In this document: positions 25,237 through 34,349 of the stretch, in pieces
Layout: each line of letters opens with the position of its first letter
Numbering within the stretch: position 1 is the stretch's first letter
From: Edaphobacter modestus
GTDB taxonomy: Bacteria > Acidobacteriota > Terriglobia > Terriglobales > Acidobacteriaceae
Assembly: GCF_004217555.1 (NCBI RefSeq)
Contig: NZ_SHKW01000001.1
Coordinates: 1,178,001-1,242,000, forward strand
Length of the DNA: 64,000 bases
Reading direction: 5' to 3'
Notes under the pieces: model-generated
Databases searched by the model: none
What the model was told of the DNA's origin: nothing
Seen by the model: the letters and a program-made list of their open reading frames with translations, nothing else
Position numbers and translations under genes: made by a program

Positions 25237-27171
25237 GTGCAATTGCCGATTCGAACTGTTCTCCTTGTCTTCAGTCTTCTCGCGGGAACACTCCTCCCCA
25301 CAGGATTTGCCCAAAGCACCCCACAAACCCCTTCGGCGCCGGCCCCCTCTCCGACGTCTCCGGCGCAACAGATCCCTGCGATGCCGCCCTACGATCCGGA
25401 CAAAGACCGCTCGCAGCCCTCTCCGCAAGCCCCCGCGGGGTCCGTTCCCTCTCAGGCAGTTCCACAGCCGGGAACGCCGCCCGTGCCTCCTCCCGATGCT
25501 CCCGGCCACGCCTATCCGCAGTACGACACCGCTGTTCCGGTGCGGAAGCCGAAGACGGATGCTCTCGGCTCGGCATACATTCCGGTGGACAGCTGGGTGT
25601 ATCCGCAGATGATGCGGCTCTACTCGATGGGATTTGTCGACACAGCCTTTCTGGGAATGAGGCCGTGGACCCGGCGCAGTGTTGTCCACATGCTCCAGAA
25701 GTCGCGGCTCGACATTATGGACAGCAATAACGAAGAGGCCCAGGAGACGCTGGCGAAGCTCTTGCGAGAGTTCGAGGACGAGGTGCCTTCAGGCAACGTC
25801 GATCGGGGCACGATCTATGGACTTTATTCCGCTTATACGAGATTTACCGGGATCGGCGGCCCGGTACTGCGAGACAGCTACCATCTCGGCCAGACGATCG
25901 TTAATGATTACGGCCGCCCCTATGACAGCGGCTTGAACAACATCACTGGCTTTTCGACGTTGAATGAGTCTGGACGCTTCTCGCTCTATCTGCGCGGGGA
26001 GTATCAACACTCGGCAGCGGGTCCGGGTTACTCCTACGATCTGGCATCGACGCTGGCGGCGCTCGACAGAGCCTATCCCTATGCTCCGCCCAACCGTCCG
26101 CAGGACACCATTCCTGAAGGCCCTTTGCCGGCGCAGAATCAGTTTCGACTGGTGGAGGCGTCGCTCTCCTTCCACCTTCTGGGACATGAGATCTCGGGCG
26201 GAAAGAACGATGCCTGGCTTGGCCCCGGCCAGGGTGGCGCACTGGCATGGTCCAACAACGCGGAGAACATCTACTCTTTCCGGATCAATCGGGTTGAACC
26301 GATGTACATTCCGTTCGTGTCGAAGCTTATGGGGCCTCTGCGCTATGACTTTTTCTACGGCAGCCTGAAGGGACACACCATGCCGAACAGCCCCTATACG
26401 CATTCGGAGAAGTTTTCTTTCCACCCCACCGGGAACTTCGAATTCGGGTTTTCGAGGACGATCATCTTTGGAGGCAAAGGCCATGCTCCAGTTACACTGC
26501 ATACCTTCCTGAACGGTTTCTTCCACTTCAGTGACACGACCCAGGAGGAGAAGTATTCCCGTGAGGACCCCGGAGCCAGGTTCAGTGATTTCAACTTCTC
26601 CTATCGGCTGCCGTTCGTCCGTAAATACGCGACGTTGTATGTGGACTCGATCTCGCACGATGACGTAACACCCATCAGCGCGCCGCGCCGCGCGGCGTAC
26701 CGGACTGGCATTTTTATCTCACAGTTCCCCGGCAGACTGAAGAAGGTGGACCTCAGGATTGAAGGCGTGAACACGGATCCCGATGTCGGCCCCAGCCACG
26801 CGGGCCAGTTCAACTACTGGGAGGTTGTCCAGGTCCAGGGATACACGAACAAAGGCATCATCATGGGCGACTGGATGGGACGCGAGGCCAAAGGCGGACA
26901 GGCGTGGCTGACCTACCACCTTTCCGGCGATGAATGGGTTCAGCTCGAATACTTGAGAAAGAAGACTCCAGGCGATTTCATCCCGCTGGGCACAACGCAG
27001 AACCAGTTCAAGATCAGCCTGGTAAAGCGTTTCGGTCCGGATGTTGAGCTGAAATCGTGGCTGCAGTATGAAGGCTGGAAGGCGCCGATCTACAGAAGCG
27101 GCTACCAGCAGAACACCGCAGCTTCAGTCCAGTTGACCTGGTATCCGAAGCTGCAGCATCTTCCTCGCTGA
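25237..27171 (+). CDS. Wzi-family capsule assembly outer-membrane protein
   Basis: A 644-residue protein with a signal peptide (TVLLVFSLLAGTLLPTGFAQ), a long Pro/Ala/Ser-rich linker (residues about 27-90), and a C-terminal beta-barrel-like region. Blocks such as FHLLGHEISGGKNDAWLGPGQGG, WSNNAENIYSFRINRVEP and EYLRKKTPGDFIPLGTTQNQF are typical of the capsule assembly Wzi family in Acidobacteria. Wzi anchors capsular polysaccharide at the cell surface. The start is GTG 25237. It opens the exopolysaccharide locus and is convergent with the UDP-glucuronate decarboxylase gene. Confidence 0.82.
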   Translation: MQLPIRTVLLVFSLLAGTLLPTGFAQSTPQTPSAPAPSPTSPAQQIPAMPPYDPDKDRSQPSPQAPAGSVPSQAVPQPGTPPVPPPDAPGHAYPQYDTAVPVRKPKTDALGSAYIPVDSWVYPQMMRLYSMGFVDTAFLGMRPWTRRSVVHMLQKSRLDIMDSNNEEAQETLAKLLREFEDEVPSGNVDRGTIYGLYSAYTRFTGIGGPVLRDSYHLGQTIVNDYGRPYDSGLNNITGFSTLNESGRFSLYLRGEYQHSAAGPGYSYDLASTLAALDRAYPYAPPNRPQDTIPEGPLPAQNQFRLVEASLSFHLLGHEISGGKNDAWLGPGQGGALAWSNNAENIYSFRINRVEPMYIPFVSKLMGPLRYDFFYGSLKGHTMPNSPYTHSEKFSFHPTGNFEFGFSRTIIFGGKGHAPVTLHTFLNGFFHFSDTTQEEKYSREDPGARFSDFNFSYRLPFVRKYATLYVDSISHDDVTPISAPRRAAYRTGIFISQFPGRLKKVDLRIEGVNTDPDVGPSHAGQFNYWEVVQVQGYTNKGIIMGDWMGREAKGGQAWLTYHLSGDEWVQLEYLRKKTPGDFIPLGTTQNQFKISLVKRFGPDVELKSWLQYEGWKAPIYRSGYQQNTAASVQLTWYPKLQHLPR

Positions 27172-27182
27172 GCTGAACCGAT

Positions 27183-28130
27183 TTACTGGGCTACGGCCAC
27201 GCTCGAGCGAAAGTATTCGAGGGAGAGCTTCAGTCCCTCGCGCAGGGGAATCTTCGGCTCCCAGCCCAGGAGGGTACGGGCGCGGGTGATATCCGGCTTC
27301 CGCCGTGTCGGATCGTCCGGAGGCAGCGGCATGCGGACGATCTCTGAACGAGAGCCGGTGACTGCGAGCACCTCCTGCGCGCATTCGAGGATGGTCCACT
27401 CGTCGGGATTGCCGATGTTGACCGGAAGATGCTCCTCGGAGCGGGAGAGACGAACGATGCCGTCGATCAGGTCGGAGACAAAGCAGAAGCTGCGCGTCTG
27501 TGAACCGTCGCCATAGATGGTGAGAGGCTCTCCGCGCAACGCCTGAATCATGAAGTTCGAGATCACACGACCGTCGTTGGCCTGCAGCCTCGGCCCGTAG
27601 GTGTTGAAGATGCGGACCATGTGCGTGTTGACGCCGTGATAACGGTGGTACGCCATGATGGCAGCCTCAGAGAAGCGCTTGGCTTCGTCGTAGACCGATC
27701 GCGGACCGATGGGATTGACGTTACCCCAGTACGTCTCGACCTGGGGGTGGACTTCGGGGTCACCGTAGCACTCCGAGGTCGAGGCGTGAAGAAAGCCGGC
27801 GCTATATTTGCGCGCGATCTCAAGCGTGTTGATGGTACCGGCCGAGCCCACCAGCAGGGTCTCGATGCCGAGCCGCGTGTAGTCCACCGGGCTGGCGGGG
27901 GAGGCGAAGTTGAAGACGTAATCGACATGGCCGGGATCGAAGGCGCGGATGATGTCCTGATCGAGAAAGCGGAACCGCGACTCGGAGGAAAGATGCTCGA
28001 GATTGGCCGTCTTTCCGGTCGAAAGGTTGTCGACGCCGATTACGGTATGGCCTTCGGCCAGCAGAGTGTCACATAGATGCGATCCTAGAAATCCAGCCGC
28101 ACCGGTGACAAGAATAGTCTGAGACGCCAT
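27183..28130 (-). CDS. UDP-glucuronate decarboxylase (UDP-xylose synthase)
   Basis: A 315-residue short-chain dehydrogenase with the NAD motif [10 protein letters not shown] and the catalytic Y-x-x-x-K in [21 protein letters not shown], the wording typical of UXS enzymes. It should convert UDP-glucuronate to UDP-xylose. The gene follows ugd on the same strand, and ugd makes the substrate, so the pair supplies UDP-xylose to the polysaccharide locus. AAAGGCAGGAT precedes the ATG. Confidence 0.9.
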   Translation of the reverse strand: MASQTILVTGAAGFLGSHLCDTLLAEGHTVIGVDNLSTGKTANLEHLSSESRFRFLDQDIIRAFDPGHVDYVFNFASPASPVDYTRLGIETLLVGSAGTINTLEIARKYSAGFLHASTSECYGDPEVHPQVETYWGNVNPIGPRSVYDEAKRFSEAAIMAYHRYHGVNTHMVRIFNTYGPRLQANDGRVISNFMIQALRGEPLTIYGDGSQTRSFCFVSDLIDGIVRLSRSEEHLPVNIGNPDEWTILECAQEVLAVTGSRSEIVRMPLPPDDPTRRKPDITRARTLLGWEPKIPLREGLKLSLEYFRSSVAVAQ

Positions 28131-28208
28131 ATCCTGCCTTTCTACTTTTCACTTGTCCGGTCCTAGCCGGTCGCGCTTGTCCGGAGGGCCTGAACGGATG
28201 CGATTTAC

Positions 28209-28220
28209 TGCAAATTTGCA
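28209..28220. promoter_or_regulatory. 12-bp palindrome in the ugd-uxs gap
   Basis: TGCAAATTTGCA is a perfect palindrome. Nearby, CTTGTCCGG occurs twice with starts 24 bases apart (28152-28160 and 28176-28184). Together they form a candidate operator region before the UDP-glucuronate decarboxylase gene. No regulator gene next to it points to a binding protein. Confidence 0.35.
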
Positions 28221-28262
28221 CCTGTCCAGGCTCCCGTTGATAGGTTGGAAAAACGATTTCGC

Positions 28263-29675
28263 TCAGGCTCTGGACGAAGCCGCCAGATCGCGAACCGGAT
28301 GGACCGCAGGCCGCCCCACACTGAGATAGGTGAAGCCGTGATCGCTCATCACCGCGGGATCGTAGAGATTACGGCCGTCGATGATGATGGGATAGCGGAG
28401 GGACTGATTGATCTGACGCAGATCCAGTTCGGAAAACTCGGTCCAGTCCGTGAGGATCAACAGTGCGTCCGCATCGGCGCAAGCATTGTAGGCATCGGTC
28501 GCATAGCGCAGGTTATTGCCTTCCGGAAGCACCTGCCGGGTTCGCTCGATCGCTGCCGGATCAAAGGCGGCAATGCTGCAGCCCTCGTTCAACAACATGT
28601 GGACGATTTCAATGGCCGGAGATTCGCGGATATCGTCGGTATCGCCCTTGAAGGCAAGACCCAGCACGGCGAGCCGCTTGCCGCGAAGATTCCACAGCGC
28701 GGAGCGAACCTTGCTGACGAAGCGTCGCTTCTGCTGCACATTGATCTTCTCGACCTCGCTGAGAAGATTGAAGTCGATGCCGAGCTGATCGGCGACGGAC
28801 CGGAATGCGGCAACGTCCTTGGGGAAGCAGGAGCCTCCGTAGCCGATGCCGGGACGCAGGAACTTGGGACCGATGCGGCTGTCCAGTCCCATCCCGCGGG
28901 CAACCTGCTCAACGTTGGCGTTGGTGGCTTCGCAGAGGTTCGAGACAGCATTGATGAAGGAGATCTTCAAAGCAAGAAAGGCATTGGAAGCATGCTTGAT
29001 GATCTCGGCGCTCTTGGTAGAGGTCATGAGGAGTGGAGGTGGCTCCGAGACACTGCACATGCCTGGAATGCCATCGGCGCGCTGATAATATTCCCCGCTG
29101 GTGAGCGGAGCATAGATATCGCCCAGGATGGCACCTGCGCGCTCGCTGTCGGCTCCCACCACGATGCGGTCGGGATGCAGGAAGTCGGCTACGGCGGTTC
29201 CTTCCCGCAGGAACTCAGGGTTCGAGACGACATCGAACAGATGGCGCTCCACACCATTGCGCTCGAGCGCACGGCTGATCCATTCGTTGGTGTAGACCGG
29301 CACGGTGCTCTTCTCGACGATGACCTTATAGCTGGTCAACGATCGCGCGATCTCACAGGCGACGGCCTCGACGTACGAGAGATCGGCATCTCCGGTCTCG
29401 CTTTGCGGGGTCCCGACGGCGATAAAGATGGCATCGCACTCACGGGTGGCCTCTCCAAGGTCTGTCGTAAAACGGACCCTATCGTTGCGGTATCGACCGA
29501 GTAACTCCGGCAGATAGTGTTCGTGGATGAGAGTGTCGCCTCCACGAAGGGCAGCGACCTTACGCTCATCGTTATCGACGCAGATAACCGGATGGCCCAT
29601 CTCTGCAAAACAAACGGCGGCTACAAGGCCGACATATCCGGAACCGACCACAGCGATTGGTATGGGTTTGCTCAT
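28263..29675 (-). CDS. ugd: UDP-glucose 6-dehydrogenase
   Basis: About 470 residues with the N-terminal NAD motif GSGYVGL, the middle domain with the catalytic cysteine in YGGSCFPKD, and the C-terminal UDP-binding domain (SPAIEIVHMLLNEGCSIAAFDPAA). It oxidises UDP-glucose to UDP-glucuronate. ATG 29675 is chosen because it sits directly before IPIAVVGSGYVGL; a TTG at 29705 would add ten residues. It is divergent from the wzc-type gene and upstream of the UDP-glucuronate decarboxylase gene. Confidence 0.94.
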   Translation of the reverse strand: MSKPIPIAVVGSGYVGLVAAVCFAEMGHPVICVDNDERKVAALRGGDTLIHEHYLPELLGRYRNDRVRFTTDLGEATRECDAIFIAVGTPQSETGDADLSYVEAVACEIARSLTSYKVIVEKSTVPVYTNEWISRALERNGVERHLFDVVSNPEFLREGTAVADFLHPDRIVVGADSERAGAILGDIYAPLTSGEYYQRADGIPGMCSVSEPPPLLMTSTKSAEIIKHASNAFLALKISFINAVSNLCEATNANVEQVARGMGLDSRIGPKFLRPGIGYGGSCFPKDVAAFRSVADQLGIDFNLLSEVEKINVQQKRRFVSKVRSALWNLRGKRLAVLGLAFKGDTDDIRESPAIEIVHMLLNEGCSIAAFDPAAIERTRQVLPEGNNLRYATDAYNACADADALLILTDWTEFSELDLRQINQSLRYPIIIDGRNLYDPAVMSDHGFTYLSVGRPAVHPVRDLAASSRA

Positions 29676-29754
29676 AATTATTAGGGAGTGATCCTCCGAT
29701 TCCAAGAATATCCGAACTCTGTGCTTTCGAGGGAACAGAAAGGGTTACATCAAT

Positions 29755-29774
29755 TTATCTTTGCTTATCTTTGC
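29755..29774. promoter_or_regulatory. Tandem 10-bp repeat in the divergent ugd/wzc promoter region
   Basis: TTATCTTTGC occurs twice in a row, one DNA turn apart, 30 bases before the wzc-type start. A direct repeat of this spacing in a 128-base divergent promoter region is a good candidate for a regulator site. No protein can be named. Confidence 0.4.
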
Positions 29775-29803
29775 GAAGCGACCTTTCTTGTAGACTAAGC
29801 GGA

Positions 29804-32056
29804 ATGGGTCCCCAAAGCGCGCAGACACCGTCTCATACAGGCGGCGCATCTGAGACTACTCCCCCCGCATTCAGCACGGCGACGACCGACACGACTCTCT
29901 CCGAGACGCTGATAACACTGCGCAAACGGAAGAGAATTCTTTTGGTCTTCGTTCTGCTGGGCCTGATCTACGGCATCTATCGTGCCGAGACGCAGCCTCG
30001 CATCTATGAGGCTTTCGGTCGCATCCAGGTCCGATCCGGCTCTTCTAACGAATTTCGCGTCAGCGCGGTTCCGGGAATGGCGAGCGACTCCGGCCAGCGC
30101 ATGCTCACGGAGGTCGCTATCCTCCAGAGCGATTCGCTGATGTTGAGCGTCGCGCGCGAGATGGACCTTGCGAACAATCCTGATTTTCTTGGAGGGAATG
30201 CGCCGAGTACGCGAGCCTCCATCGACGATCCGGACGTTCGGCAACGTACGATTCACCAGCTTCTGGGGGGGTTGAGAATCGCGCAGGTGCAGAAGACCGA
30301 GCTGATCCGGATCAGCTTCCAGTCGTTAAGCCCAAAGCTTGCGTCCGACATCGTCAACAAAATCATCTCTGCCTATATCCAGCGCAGCTATGAGACTCGC
30401 TTCTCTTCGAGCCAGAAGGTCTCCACCTGGCTCTCGGGACAACTGGACGACCTGAAGCAGCAGGTCCAGGCGTCGCAGGAACAGATGCTGGACGTGCAGC
30501 GGCGCCTCGGCATTCTTGGTTTCGATCCCAATCACAGCCAGATCACGGCCTCGCTCGAGCAGCTCTCCACCGCCTCGAATGACGCACACATTGTGCGCAT
30601 CATGGCGGAATCCAGGTACCGCATGCTGAGCGGCATGGATCCGAATACGATCGAGGGGTCGCTCGAAGCCTCCGGCGCGGCGCCTTCTCAGCTGAACGCT
30701 CTTCGCGCCCAGCTTGCGACAGCCCGCGCTACCCTTGCGCAGATGGAGTCTGACCTGGGACCGAACCATCCGCAGGCTAAGGCTCAGAAGGCCCAGATCG
30801 CTGCGCTTTCTACCGAGATCAATACCGAACAGCAACGGCTAGTGCTGCAGGCGAAAGAGAACTTCCTTGCAGCCCGAACCAACCAAGAGGAGACGGCAGC
30901 GGCTCTGGAGAAGGAGAAGAGCGACGCTTATAAACTGCGCGACGACCTGGTGGAATATACGATCCGGCAGCGCGAGTTTGAATCGAGCCGTCATCTCTAT
31001 GAAAGCCTTCTGGAGCGGCTGCGAACCGCGGGAATCGAGGCTGGCCTTGAGTCTCTCGAGATCGATGTTGTCGATCCAGCCCTGCTGCCGGCTACCCCCA
31101 CTCTGAAGCCGAAGTCGACGGTCGTTCTGACCTATCTCTTCATGGGCCTTGTCGCCGGAGTCATGTTGTCCTTCCTGCTGGAGAGCCTCGATACCGGACT
31201 GCGCAGCGTAGCAGAGGTCGAAAGCATCATCGAGCTTCCATCGCTTGCTATCATCCCCAGGTTCCGGCGGTCCACCGCGGAGGTTCCGGGCCAGAGCACG
31301 ACGGCACGCAATATCATCTCCCTGGCCCAGCCGAAGTCCCAGTTCGCAGAGGCCTTCCGCTCACTGCGCACCGCCCTTCTGCTGTCTTCGGCGGGACACC
31401 CGCCGAAGTATATTCTGCTGACGAGCGCCACGCCGTCGGAGGGCAAGACCACGGCATCCACAAACCTGGCCACGATTCTGGCCCAGGGAGATGCCAGGGT
31501 TCTGCTTATCGATGCCGACCTGCGGCGGCCTACCGTTCATCAGCGTTTCGGGTTGACTTCGAAGATCGGTCTCTCGACCCTTCTGGCTGGGGCAACGACG
31601 CTCGAGGCAGCGATTCAGAAGATCCCGGAGGTCCCGAATCTCGACGTTCTGGTCAGCGGTCCGATGCCTCCCTTCCCGACGGAGATGCTGAGCTCCGAGG
31701 CGATGCGACAGCTTCTCGACCACGCAGGCGAGATCTATACCCACATCGTGATCGACTCGCCACCGGTGCTTTCCGTCACCGATGCCGTCCTCCTGGCGCG
31801 CCAGGCGGATGCGGTCGTCCTCGTGATCCGTCATGGAAAATCGAACAAACATGTCGTTCGCCGCGCGCGCGATCTGCTGCTACGCTCCGGCGCACCGGTT
31901 ACGGGCATCCTACTCAACGCGGTCGATGTCAGCTCGCCGGATTACTACGGCTACTACGGATACTCGGGATACTCGAGCGCAGGCGCTGATGCAGAGACCT
32001 GGCAGTCCAGAACGGATTCCCGTAGTACGGGAGATTCCGGGGAGGTGAAGCGATGA
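29804..32056 (+). CDS. Wzc-type polysaccharide co-polymerase and tyrosine autokinase
   Basis: About 750 residues. A Wzz-type chain-length domain comes first, with a membrane helix (ILLVFVLLGLIYGIY) and a long periplasmic coiled coil. A second membrane helix (VLTYLFMGLVAGVMLSFLL) precedes a BY-kinase domain with Walker A (TPSEGKTT), Walker A' (VLLIDADLRRP) and Walker B (HIVIDSPPV). The C-terminus has the tyrosine cluster (YYGYYGYSGYSS) that is autophosphorylated in this family. It controls chain length and export of the polysaccharide. ATG 29804 follows AAGCGGA; TTG/ATG 29771 would add 11 residues. Its stop overlaps the next start (ATGA). Confidence 0.93.
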   Translation: MGPQSAQTPSHTGGASETTPPAFSTATTDTTLSETLITLRKRKRILLVFVLLGLIYGIYRAETQPRIYEAFGRIQVRSGSSNEFRVSAVPGMASDSGQRMLTEVAILQSDSLMLSVAREMDLANNPDFLGGNAPSTRASIDDPDVRQRTIHQLLGGLRIAQVQKTELIRISFQSLSPKLASDIVNKIISAYIQRSYETRFSSSQKVSTWLSGQLDDLKQQVQASQEQMLDVQRRLGILGFDPNHSQITASLEQLSTASNDAHIVRIMAESRYRMLSGMDPNTIEGSLEASGAAPSQLNALRAQLATARATLAQMESDLGPNHPQAKAQKAQIAALSTEINTEQQRLVLQAKENFLAARTNQEETAAALEKEKSDAYKLRDDLVEYTIRQREFESSRHLYESLLERLRTAGIEAGLESLEIDVVDPALLPATPTLKPKSTVVLTYLFMGLVAGVMLSFLLESLDTGLRSVAEVESIIELPSLAIIPRFRRSTAEVPGQSTTARNIISLAQPKSQFAEAFRSLRTALLLSSAGHPPKYILLTSATPSEGKTTASTNLATILAQGDARVLLIDADLRRPTVHQRFGLTSKIGLSTLLAGATTLEAAIQKIPEVPNLDVLVSGPMPPFPTEMLSSEAMRQLLDHAGEIYTHIVIDSPPVLSVTDAVLLARQADAVVLVIRHGKSNKHVVRRARDLLLRSGAPVTGILLNAVDVSSPDYYGYYGYSGYSSAGADAETWQSRTDSRSTGDSGEVKR

Positions 32057-33042
32057 GCTTGCGATCTGTCCTCCGTTGCGTTGTGCAGGCGGCGGTGATC
32101 TGCTGCCTCCTGCTCGGGATCGTTCCCTTTGCCAGGTGCCAGTTCAACGGACCTGCGCTCGCCTCCGCGAGCACCATCAATGAGCCAGTCCCGCTGACGA
32201 CCGATCCTGCGATCCTGTTTCCGGCAGCCCACGAGCTCCGCCTTGCTCCGGGAGACATGATCACCGTTCATCTCTACTCGTCGGCCGATTACACTCCCGC
32301 GGCACGTGTCAGTCTCGACGGCTCGATCCAGCTTCCGCTCATCGGCAAGCTTGAGGTGAAAGGCTTAACCCTTCCCCAGGCAGAGAAACGGATCGCCGAC
32401 CGGCTGATCGCGGGTGGAATGTATCGGAATCCGCAAGTTTCGCTGCAGCTGACTGAATCACCGAACCAGGTCGCAACGGTCACCGGCGAATTACACGTCG
32501 TAGTGCCGATCATCGGGCAGAGCCGCTTGCTGGATGTAATCACAGCCGCTGGCGGGCTTCCCTCGCAGGCGAGTCACACCATCACGATCCACCGGATCGG
32601 GATGGAGCAGCCGATCGTGGTCGATCTCGGCAGCGATCCTATGACCAGCAACAGGAGCAATATCCCGATCTTCGCCGGCGATACCGTGATTGTGGCTCGG
32701 ACGGGAGTGGTCTATATGCTGGGGGCGTTCAAGAACGTTGGAGCAATTCCGCTCCAACAGACCACCCCGCTTACGCTCATGGAAGCTGCTACATTGGCCG
32801 GCGGACCCGGGTTCCAGGGCAAGATGGGCGAACTTCGACTGGTCCGTACGGTGGGTGCGAATCGTACTGTGGTTCATCTCGATATGAAACGGGTCATCGA
32901 CGGCAAGGATCCCGATCCGGTGCTTCAGACCGACGACATTGTCATTCTCCCGAGCTCCCTGATGAAGAGTGCGATCAAGTCGGGCGGTATTTCGACGTTA
33001 ATTGGCTTTGCATCGATTCTCGTCGTTGCTCTTCGCCAGTAG
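32053..33042 (+). CDS. Wza-type polysaccharide export protein (SLBB)
   Basis: A 329-residue protein with a signal peptide (VVQAAVICCLLLGIVPFARC), a Poly_export domain (HELRLAPGDMITVHLYSSADYTPAARVS, then GKLEVKGLTLPQAEKRI), and SLBB segments (VTGELHVVVPIIGQSRLLDVITAAGG and YMLGAFKNVGAIPLQ). It should form the outer-membrane exit of the Wzc-driven export system. A classical lipobox is not clear. The C-terminal helix (STLIGFASILVVALRQ) could insert in the membrane. It is translationally coupled to the kinase gene by a four-base overlap. Confidence 0.9.
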   Translation: MSLRSVLRCVVQAAVICCLLLGIVPFARCQFNGPALASASTINEPVPLTTDPAILFPAAHELRLAPGDMITVHLYSSADYTPAARVSLDGSIQLPLIGKLEVKGLTLPQAEKRIADRLIAGGMYRNPQVSLQLTESPNQVATVTGELHVVVPIIGQSRLLDVITAAGGLPSQASHTITIHRIGMEQPIVVDLGSDPMTSNRSNIPIFAGDTVIVARTGVVYMLGAFKNVGAIPLQQTTPLTLMEAATLAGGPGFQGKMGELRLVRTVGANRTVVHLDMKRVIDGKDPDPVLQTDDIVILPSSLMKSAIKSGGISTLIGFASILVVALRQ

Positions 33043-33058
33043 TCTCTTCAAACAAGGA

Positions 33059-34327
33059 ATGCATACTGACGCTATGACCTCCCCGGCCCCGCGAAACGTG
33101 ACGAATAACGATCGAGTGAGGATGGCTTATCTGGTAAGCCATCCCATCCAATATCAGGCTCCCCTGCTTCGACGGATCGCCCGTGAACCGGACATCGACC
33201 TGACGGTCTTCTTCGGTTCGGACTTTTCGGTGAAGGGATACAAGGACGAGGGATTTGGCGGCGTCGGTGTCAAATGGGATGTTCCTCTGCTCGAGGGCTA
33301 CCGCCACGAGTTTCTTCCCGTCATCCGGGATAATGCCAGAGTCACTCCCACAACCCCAATGAACTACGGGATTGCCAGACGTCTGATGGGAGATCAGGAC
33401 CGGCCTGCGTTCGACGTTCTGTGGGTCCATGGATATGCCAGCGTCAATGCGCTCCACGGTATCACTGCGGCGAACGCTCTCGGCATCCCTGTTCTCATTC
33501 GCGCCGAGTCGTGGCTGGGCGATCGTGAACGCAGCGGAATGAAACTGGCGGCCAAGCGCCTCTTCTTCCGCACGCTGTCGCAGATGATCGACGGCGTGAT
33601 GCCGATCGGCAGTCTCAATGCCGAGTACTGGCGATACTATCTGGGAGAAGATTTCCCGCTCTATCTGATGCCCTATGCCGTCGATAACGAGTACTTCCAG
33701 AGTCGCAGCCTTGAAGCCGCACCGCGACGGGAAGAGCTGCGCCGGGAACTGAATCTTGAACCTGGCCGGCCGATTATTCTCTTTGCTTCAAAGCTCCAGA
33801 GCCGAAAGCGCGCGGACGACCTGTTGGAAGCGTATAAGCGTCTTGCGCCCGCACCCGGCCTCGAGCCGCATCCGTACCTGGTGATCGTCGGCGACGGGGA
33901 CCAGCGCCAGTCGCTCGAACGGCAGGCAGAACAGAGCGGCCTCGGCAGTATTCGATTCTGCGGCTTTCGGAACCAGTCCGAGCTTCCGCGGTTCTTCGAC
34001 CTGGCAACGGTTTTCGTGCTTCCGTCGCGACATGAGCCCTGGGGTCTGATCGTCAACGAGGTGATGAATGCCGGCCGTGCCGTCATCGTCTCCGATGAAG
34101 TGGGCTCTCAGCGCGACCTGATCACCGACGGAGTGGAGGGCGCGGTGTTTCCAGCGGGAGACGTCGAGGCGTTGGCCGACGCGCTGCGCAGGACGCTGGC
34201 GACGCCGGAGACCGCGGCTGAGATGGGACGCCGGGGTCTCGATCGCATCAGCCGGTGGAGCTATGAAGAGGATATTCGTGGCCTGCGAAGCGCACTGGCC
34301 GCGGTAACCAAAAAGATTTCGGCTTAG
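33059..34327 (+). CDS. GT4-family glycosyltransferase
   Basis: A GT-B glycosyltransferase with an N-terminal domain (RMAYLVSHPIQYQAPLLRRIARE) and a GT4 C-terminal domain (GRPIILFASKLQSRKRADDLLEAYKRL, then VFVLPSRHEPWGLIVNEVMNAGRAVIVSDEVG with the conserved E-x7-E pair). It likely adds a sugar to the lipid-linked repeat unit in the cytoplasm. The start is uncertain: ATG 33059 directly follows AAGGA, ATG 33074 is another choice, and a TTG at 33002 overlaps the export gene. Donor and acceptor are unknown; UDP-xylose or UDP-glucuronate are possible given the neighbours. Confidence 0.88.
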   Translation: MHTDAMTSPAPRNVTNNDRVRMAYLVSHPIQYQAPLLRRIAREPDIDLTVFFGSDFSVKGYKDEGFGGVGVKWDVPLLEGYRHEFLPVIRDNARVTPTTPMNYGIARRLMGDQDRPAFDVLWVHGYASVNALHGITAANALGIPVLIRAESWLGDRERSGMKLAAKRLFFRTLSQMIDGVMPIGSLNAEYWRYYLGEDFPLYLMPYAVDNEYFQSRSLEAAPRREELRRELNLEPGRPIILFASKLQSRKRADDLLEAYKRLAPAPGLEPHPYLVIVGDGDQRQSLERQAEQSGLGSIRFCGFRNQSELPRFFDLATVFVLPSRHEPWGLIVNEVMNAGRAVIVSDEVGSQRDLITDGVEGAVFPAGDVEALADALRRTLATPETAAEMGRRGLDRISRWSYEEDIRGLRSALAAVTKKISA

Positions 34328-34349
34328 GTCGAGGAGCGGCGAGAGAGGG

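Noticed and set aside
28245..29504. Plus-strand open frame opposite ugd
   Set aside because: No motif, and ugd on the other strand is certain.
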